Positions 21,419 through 25,501 of a DNA stretch of 25,501 nucleotides are shown here, piece by piece. Each line of letters starts with the position of its first letter. Positions within the stretch are counted from its first letter, which is position 1. This DNA comes from Clostridia bacterium. GTDB taxonomy: Bacteria > Bacillota > Clostridia > Christensenellales > Borkfalkiaceae. The position numbers and the translations under genes were made by a program. The stretch spans positions 1 to 25,501 of the forward strand of contig JAJPXK010000213.1 of NCBI GenBank assembly GCA_021205485.1, read 5' to 3'. Under the pieces are notes generated by a model, which saw nothing but the letters and a program-made list of their open reading frames with translations, did not search any database and was not told where the DNA came from.

Positions 21419-22762
21419 GTGAAAAAGTATACAGCCAACGATATATTCGGTATGGCGATGTGCGTTGCAATGCTTATAGCGTCGTTCGCGCTTACGTTTA
21501 CCATATCCGACTATTACATATTCAACAGAATATCTCAGTACGGCATAGCGTTCGTTTTAAGCCAGTGGATAAAAAAGGCGGGGATTATACTTCTGCCTAT
21601 GGCGATATTTTTAAAGAGCCGCAACGCCGCCGACGCCGCGAAGTACATTCTGCCCGCCGCGGTTATTGTATCGCTGTGTACTTTCGGCGATTTTTTTGAC
21701 ATAACCAAGACGGCGGAAACCGAAGCCGAACAGTTTTACAACAGCATAAATTTATTTATGCCGAAATGGCTGAATATACTGCTGTTTTCCGTCCAGAGCG
21801 TAAGCTGCGTGTGCGCGTGCGGCTCGCTCTTTATAAAATACGGCTTCGGCGTAAAAAGCCCGCTGTTTTTGCGTACCCTTATATGTACCTTTTTGGCCGT
21901 AACGCCCCTGAATATATTTGAAAATTTCTTTGATATAAACGACTTCCCCGCAGATAGCTTCTGGCGGTTTTACAGCCTGAGCGTATGGCACCTCGCCGCG
22001 GTGATTATCCTTATAACTGTTACAGTTATATCGTACCTCTGCATAAAAAACAAAAACGGCGAGGGCAAGCTCTACTGCCTGAGGGTTATGGCGATGGTCC
22101 TTTTGCTGCAGTACCACAGCAAGGACAGCATGATTATAGGCGACGGCTACAATATGTACAACACGCTGTTTTCGTGCATACCCCTGTTTATATGCAACTT
22201 AGGCGTATACGTCGCCTCGCTGACGGTGTTTTTAAACAAAAAACCACTCTACCCTATATCTTTTTTCGTGCACGCGGCGGGGGCGATATCGGTATTTTTC
22301 TATTTCGGGAAAGACAGCTTGTCAAATTACGGGCTGTTCTGCAGCTATACGGCGCTGTACTTTGTGTTTACGCACTGCCTGCTGTTCGCAATCTGCGTAA
22401 ATGTAGTGGCATTAAAGCTGTACATATTCCGCATCAAAGACTGCATAATACCGCTTGTATACTACTTTTTGGTTATAGTGACGGCCAGCGTGGCGAGCGC
22501 CCTGGTTACATCCTATTCTATAGAAGCGGGGCTTACGGGGAGCGACATACTCTACCCTAACTACGCCTTTACGCAGATAAATCCCCTGCCGTTTGAGGTG
22601 CCCGCGATATTTACAGTGACACTGTGGCATTACGATATAAATATTTTATACGAAACAGGCCTGTATATCTTTTACGTGGCGATATTTTTCACGTTCTACG
22701 GCCTGTACAGAATATGGCTCGCGCTGATTTCTGTAATTTTTAAAAAGAAAGCCGTTACGTAA
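21419..22762 (+). CDS. Polytopic membrane protein of unknown function
   Basis: A 447-residue protein with about eleven or twelve hydrophobic helices and short polar loops. The first helix follows a short basic N-terminus (MKKYTANDIFG). The start is GTG at 21419, placed by the promoter only 8 nt before it; an internal ATG at 21452 has no ribosome binding site either. The segment IPLFICNLGVYVASLTVF together with FVHAAGAISVFFYFG and THCLLFAICV is reminiscent of the YwaF/TMEM164 type of membrane protein, but the match is weak and the protein is about twice as long. I would not assign a function. A terminator follows at once, so it is a single-gene unit. Confidence 0.8.
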   Translation: MKKYTANDIFGMAMCVAMLIASFALTFTISDYYIFNRISQYGIAFVLSQWIKKAGIILLPMAIFLKSRNAADAAKYILPAAVIVSLCTFGDFFDITKTAETEAEQFYNSINLFMPKWLNILLFSVQSVSCVCACGSLFIKYGFGVKSPLFLRTLICTFLAVTPLNIFENFFDINDFPADSFWRFYSLSVWHLAAVIILITVTVISYLCIKNKNGEGKLYCLRVMAMVLLLQYHSKDSMIIGDGYNMYNTLFSCIPLFICNLGVYVASLTVFLNKKPLYPISFFVHAAGAISVFFYFGKDSLSNYGLFCSYTALYFVFTHCLLFAICVNVVALKLYIFRIKDCIIPLVYYFLVIVTASVASALVTSYSIEAGLTGSDILYPNYAFTQINPLPFEVPAIFTVTLWHYDINILYETGLYIFYVAIFFTFYGLYRIWLALISVIFKKKAVT

Positions 22763-22795
22763 AAAAGCATTCCTGATTTACGGAATGCTTTTTTT
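22761..22795 (+). terminator. Terminator of the polytopic membrane protein gene
   Basis: Stem GCATTCC/GGAATGC (22767-22773/22782-22788), extended by A-T pairs, followed by seven T. It begins at the stop codon. Confidence 0.85.
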
Positions 22796-23225
22796 GAATG
22801 TTATTTTTAGTCCGTCGCCCCGCTAGTCTGCCATTCTGCGTGATGGCGTTAGCGCGAAACTTTGTGCACCGCATTTAAGGCTCCCCTAATAGGGTAGCGT
22901 AGCATACACAGTAGAGCTGGCGGCCGTAAGGCCTGAGGGGTTTTGTTGTCATATATTTAAACCCCTCCGCCACTTCGTGGCCCTCCTCCCCTATTAGGGG
23001 GGGGGAGGCTTTTTCTGTCATTCTGAGCGGAGTGCGTAGCACGCAGTCGAAGAATCTCATTCCGACCGCTTTCTTTCCATCGAGGAGGTCCTTCGACTCG
23101 CTTCGCTCGCTCTGGATAACAGGAGAAAAGCATAATCCTCGCGGGCGAGACGCCCGCGAGGATTTGGAGATACAATGTAAACAACGCAAAAATTCACATT
23201 GATGATTGAGTATAGTTATATAGTT
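22796..23225. repeat. Mosaic of interspersed repeats
   Basis: No supported gene. In order: a GGCTCCCCTAATAGGGTAGC repeat (22882-22945) closely related to 4027-4095; a GGCCGTAAGGCC hairpin; AACCCCTCCGCCACTTCGTGG with CCTCCCC/GGGGGAGG inverted arms (about 22963-23010); a TGTCATTCTGAGCGGAGTGC ... GTCGAAGAATCTCA unit (about 23017-23060) of a widespread intergenic type; a CTTCGACTCGCTTCGCTCGC segment (23093-23112); and the hairpin at 23134-23164. The density suggests a landing zone for repeats between two transcription units. Confidence 0.7.
23134..23164 (-). terminator. Hairpin downstream of the prepilin-like gene
   Basis: A perfect 14-bp stem AATCCTCGCGGGCG/CGCCCGCGAGGATT with a 3-nt loop, about 60 nt past the stop on the minus strand. 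The following sequence (ATGCTTTTC) is a poor T-run, so termination is likely but not certain. Confidence 0.55.
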
Positions 23226-25328
23226 TTATTTAGCATATGAATAATTAATTTTATCTTTATTTTCCAAATAAATATCGTCATATTCTGTCGAGTTGCCTTC
23301 TATTGTGGCACCCGATATTGTGAGGGTTATCTTTGCAATATCTTCATCAGATCCACTATTCAAATTATTCTGCGTTATAGCGGGTGCGTTTTCTGCTGTA
23401 TATGTACCGCCGTTTATTGTAACTTGTATAACTTGCTTTGTTGTATGCTGTGAAATTGCAAGAGCGGGACCATATACAGTGTTACCACCGTTATTTGACT
23501 GATAGGAATAACTATCATTTGTACCTGCTACAGTACAATTATTTAATGTAAGGTAGCCGCCGCGAATTTCGATACCAGTTGAACCTGTAATTTCTGCATT
23601 ACTTATTGATACTATCGCATTATAGTTCGGTAAATATATTGCAGTACAATCTTCAGCCGTGTATGTACCACCGCTTATAGTAAGGCTGACAGCGCTATCC
23701 GCGCCATTATTAGCGACACAATACCAGCCATAAGAAGTTACATTGCAGTCTGTCATTGTTAAAGACGAATATGTAAGCAGAGCAACACCGCAGCAATATT
23801 TTCCTTCCCCTTTTTCAAGGTCACCTGTGCCTATCGTAACATTTGTCATAGTTATTGCACCTGTGCAACTGCTACAATAAATGCCATATCCCCAGCTTGT
23901 GTATTTCATTGTAACTGTCAATTTTTCAAGATTTGCACTCTGAGCCTGATATAACCACAACCCAGTATCGCCAGTGTGGATTATACTGCCGCCAGTTGTA
24001 TTTATAATACCGCAAACATAAACAGTTGCACCTGAAGCACTTGATTCTATAGTACCACCATTAAAATTCAGTGTGCCTGCCGCATAAACGCCGTATGTAC
24101 CCGCGGTTTTAATTACGCCGCTATCTTTTGAATCATTTATTGTAAGCGTTGCGCCAGAAGCAATATAAACAGGATATGTTATTGAACCACACGCAATCGT
24201 GTTACCATTTAAATCAATAGTAAGGCTACCGCTACTTAAATATAATTCCGAGCTATAATTACCGCTTGCCGTTAAAGTAACGTCATTCAAAAGCGTTACT
24301 GCTTCGCCGCTTGATTTTGCAGCAGTTACGGCTTCAGCAAAAGTAGAATAATAGTTTAAACCTGCCCTTGCCTCATAAGATTCATATGTATCTTTAGATA
24401 CGCTTGTCGTGCCAGATACGTTTGAAGATTCAAACCCTACGGCAACGCCAAAGTCTGAACCAGATTCTACAGTCAACGACGCATTACCTGAATTATCTAC
24501 AACGGCTACTACCGTTGAATTAGATTTTGTAACAATACTTACGGTTGTCGCAGTCGAAGCGACCTCAACTTCGCCTACGCTTGCATTTGATTCAACCACA
24601 ATGTGGCCATATTCTACGTTAATATTGCCCGTTACTGTGCCGTAGAGGTGATAAGAAGCTACTTTATCAACGGCGGTTATTGTAACTGTTGTAGCGCTGC
24701 CGTAATGGCTTACTGTCGCACCTTCGTCGTCAAGCTCAAGAGTACCGCCGTTTGTTACGAATGTAACAGTTTTTGCAGCAGTGCTGTCGGGTTTGTATGT
24801 AACATTGATATTTGTATTATTGCCAACCGATATACCCGCCTTTACTTCAAGGGTAGTGTTTTCGGCTAAAGTTCCCGATATGTACTGGCTGAAATCTGCA
24901 TATGTAGAGTCGTACGACTTGGTTATTATCCAGATATTGCAGCTATCCGTTGTCAAAGCTTCGCCGTCTACTTCAACAAGATTGCCGTTTACAAGGTCGG
25001 CTTCTACATAAACAAATTCATTGTCTACCTCGTTCCAGACAATGAGCGTGCCGTCGCTGGTAGGTGTTAAATTTTCCACCTTATAGCCTGCCCCTTCGGC
25101 CGCGACCAAAGCTTCGTCTATAGTGGAAGGTTTACCGTTTATTGCTTCGTCGGTAGAAAGTCCTGTATTGAGGTTTTTAACCAACGAGTTATCGTTTGTC
25201 TTGTTAGCTTTATCGATCAAAGCCGTGAACGTAGGAACAAGAACAGCGATAAGTATGGCTATTACTGCGATGACTATAGAAAGTTCAACCAAAGTAAAGC
25301 CATGTTTGCGTTTTTGATTTTTTTGCAT
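23226..25328 (-). CDS. Very large type IV prepilin-like protein with beta-helix-like body
   Basis: A 700-residue protein. The N-terminus MQKNQKRKHG/FTLVELSIVI is a perfect type III signal: basic leader, cleavage after Gly10, Phe at +1 and Glu at +5 (residue 15), then a hydrophobic helix to about residue 33. It should be processed by a prepilin peptidase and enter a type IV pilus or pseudopilus. The rest, from about residue 150, is rich in Thr, Ser, Gly, Asn and Val with repeated strands such as LTISGGTYTAEDCTAIYL and VTINGGTYTAENAPAI, as in right-handed parallel beta-helices. Ordinary pilins have 130-200 residues. The start has GGAGGTAATATC before the ATG. No pilus assembly genes are in the window. 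Adhesion or carbohydrate contact is a guess. Confidence 0.85.
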   Translation of the reverse strand: MQKNQKRKHGFTLVELSIVIAVIAILIAVLVPTFTALIDKANKTNDNSLVKNLNTGLSTDEAINGKPSTIDEALVAAEGAGYKVENLTPTSDGTLIVWNEVDNEFVYVEADLVNGNLVEVDGEALTTDSCNIWIITKSYDSTYADFSQYISGTLAENTTLEVKAGISVGNNTNINVTYKPDSTAAKTVTFVTNGGTLELDDEGATVSHYGSATTVTITAVDKVASYHLYGTVTGNINVEYGHIVVESNASVGEVEVASTATTVSIVTKSNSTVVAVVDNSGNASLTVESGSDFGVAVGFESSNVSGTTSVSKDTYESYEARAGLNYYSTFAEAVTAAKSSGEAVTLLNDVTLTASGNYSSELYLSSGSLTIDLNGNTIACGSITYPVYIASGATLTINDSKDSGVIKTAGTYGVYAAGTLNFNGGTIESSASGATVYVCGIINTTGGSIIHTGDTGLWLYQAQSANLEKLTVTMKYTSWGYGIYCSSCTGAITMTNVTIGTGDLEKGEGKYCCGVALLTYSSLTMTDCNVTSYGWYCVANNGADSAVSLTISGGTYTAEDCTAIYLPNYNAIVSISNAEITGSTGIEIRGGYLTLNNCTVAGTNDSYSYQSNNGGNTVYGPALAISQHTTKQVIQVTINGGTYTAENAPAITQNNLNSGSDEDIAKITLTISGATIEGNSTEYDDIYLENKDKINYSYAK

Positions 25329-25501
25329 GATATTACCTCCGTTAAAATTACCGCATTGTCAGTAAATGTATACTTTTTTTAAAGGAAACTATTGCAAAAA
25401 ATATTTTTGTATGCTAAACTAAAAACAGACGCAAAATCGCATTTTTTTAAACTAAAGTGTATACAAATAATGTATACATTTTTCCGACTATTGTTTTAAC
25501 T
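25329..25501 (-). promoter_or_regulatory. Upstream region of the prepilin-like gene with TGTATACA palindromes
   Basis: No gene. The ribosome binding site GGAGG is next to the ATG. Two copies of the perfect palindrome TGTATACA (25458-25465 and 25471-25478) are 5 nt apart, and GTATAC occurs again at 25368-25373. A possible promoter on the minus strand is TTGCAA, a 19-nt spacer and TATACA overlapping the third site, which is suboptimal spacing. The palindromes look like operator sites for a dimeric regulator. Confidence 0.5.

Noticed and set aside
22875..23189. Overlapping minus-strand frames of 104 and 75 codons
   Set aside because: They lie entirely in interspersed repeats and have no conserved-looking protein sequence.

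Overview
The window looks like chromosomal DNA from a Gram-positive, low-to-mid GC anaerobe of the class Clostridia, probably an uncultured gut-type lineage. The reasons are an rpsL-rpsG-fusA str cluster, strong AGGAGG-type ribosome binding sites, near-consensus sigma-A promoters, a MATE transporter fused to a cytidylate-kinase-like domain, DegV, paired short chromate transporters and a DUF134/NifX protein. Taxonomy is an inference from gene content. There is no rRNA, CRISPR array, phage block or complete insertion sequence.

Layout. 1-4103: str genes on the minus strand (rpsL, rpsG, fusA), with an unusually long, hairpin-rich gap between rpsL and rpsG. A 100-nt repeat lies on both sides of rpsL, so each ribosomal-protein gene has a similar leader. 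4104-4435: two tiny membrane proteins. 4668-6918: a MATE-kinase fusion on the plus strand, behind a promoter, a leader terminator and a long-range stem. 6932-8892: a TauE/SafE permease and an HMGL-like aldolase, each with its own promoter. 8957-9317: remnants of two helix-turn-helix regulator genes that meet head-on. 9322-12135: recG followed directly by a lipase-like hydrolase. 12456-14563: a DUF134-NifX fusion and a chromate transporter pair whose promoters carry the same inverted-repeat operator, so they look like one small regulon. 14672-15390: an unknown membrane protein behind a 19-codon ORF. 15412-15875: tRNA-Leu(UAG) followed by two structured units that repeat the tRNA 3' end including CCA, each closed by a terminator. 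15936-16816: a divergent DprA/SMF-like protein. 16847-19539: mtnN, ung and an archaeal-type phosphoglycerate mutase on the plus strand. 19575-21308: DegV and a class I amidotransferase-like hydrolase on the minus strand. 21381-22795: an unknown polytopic membrane protein. 22796-23225: a mosaic of interspersed repeats. 23226-25501: a 700-residue protein with a type IV prepilin N-terminus and a beta-helix-like body, preceded by TGTATACA palindromes.

How the parts relate. Most genes are housekeeping or single-gene transcription units, and no large multi-gene system is visible. The least ordinary features are the shared operator of DUF134-NifX and the chromate transporters, the duplicated ribosomal leaders, the tRNA-3'-end repeat units, the leader of the MATE fusion, two apparently leaderless genes and the giant prepilin-like protein. 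Promoter and structure calls were made by eye from the sequence; no folding or database search was run.
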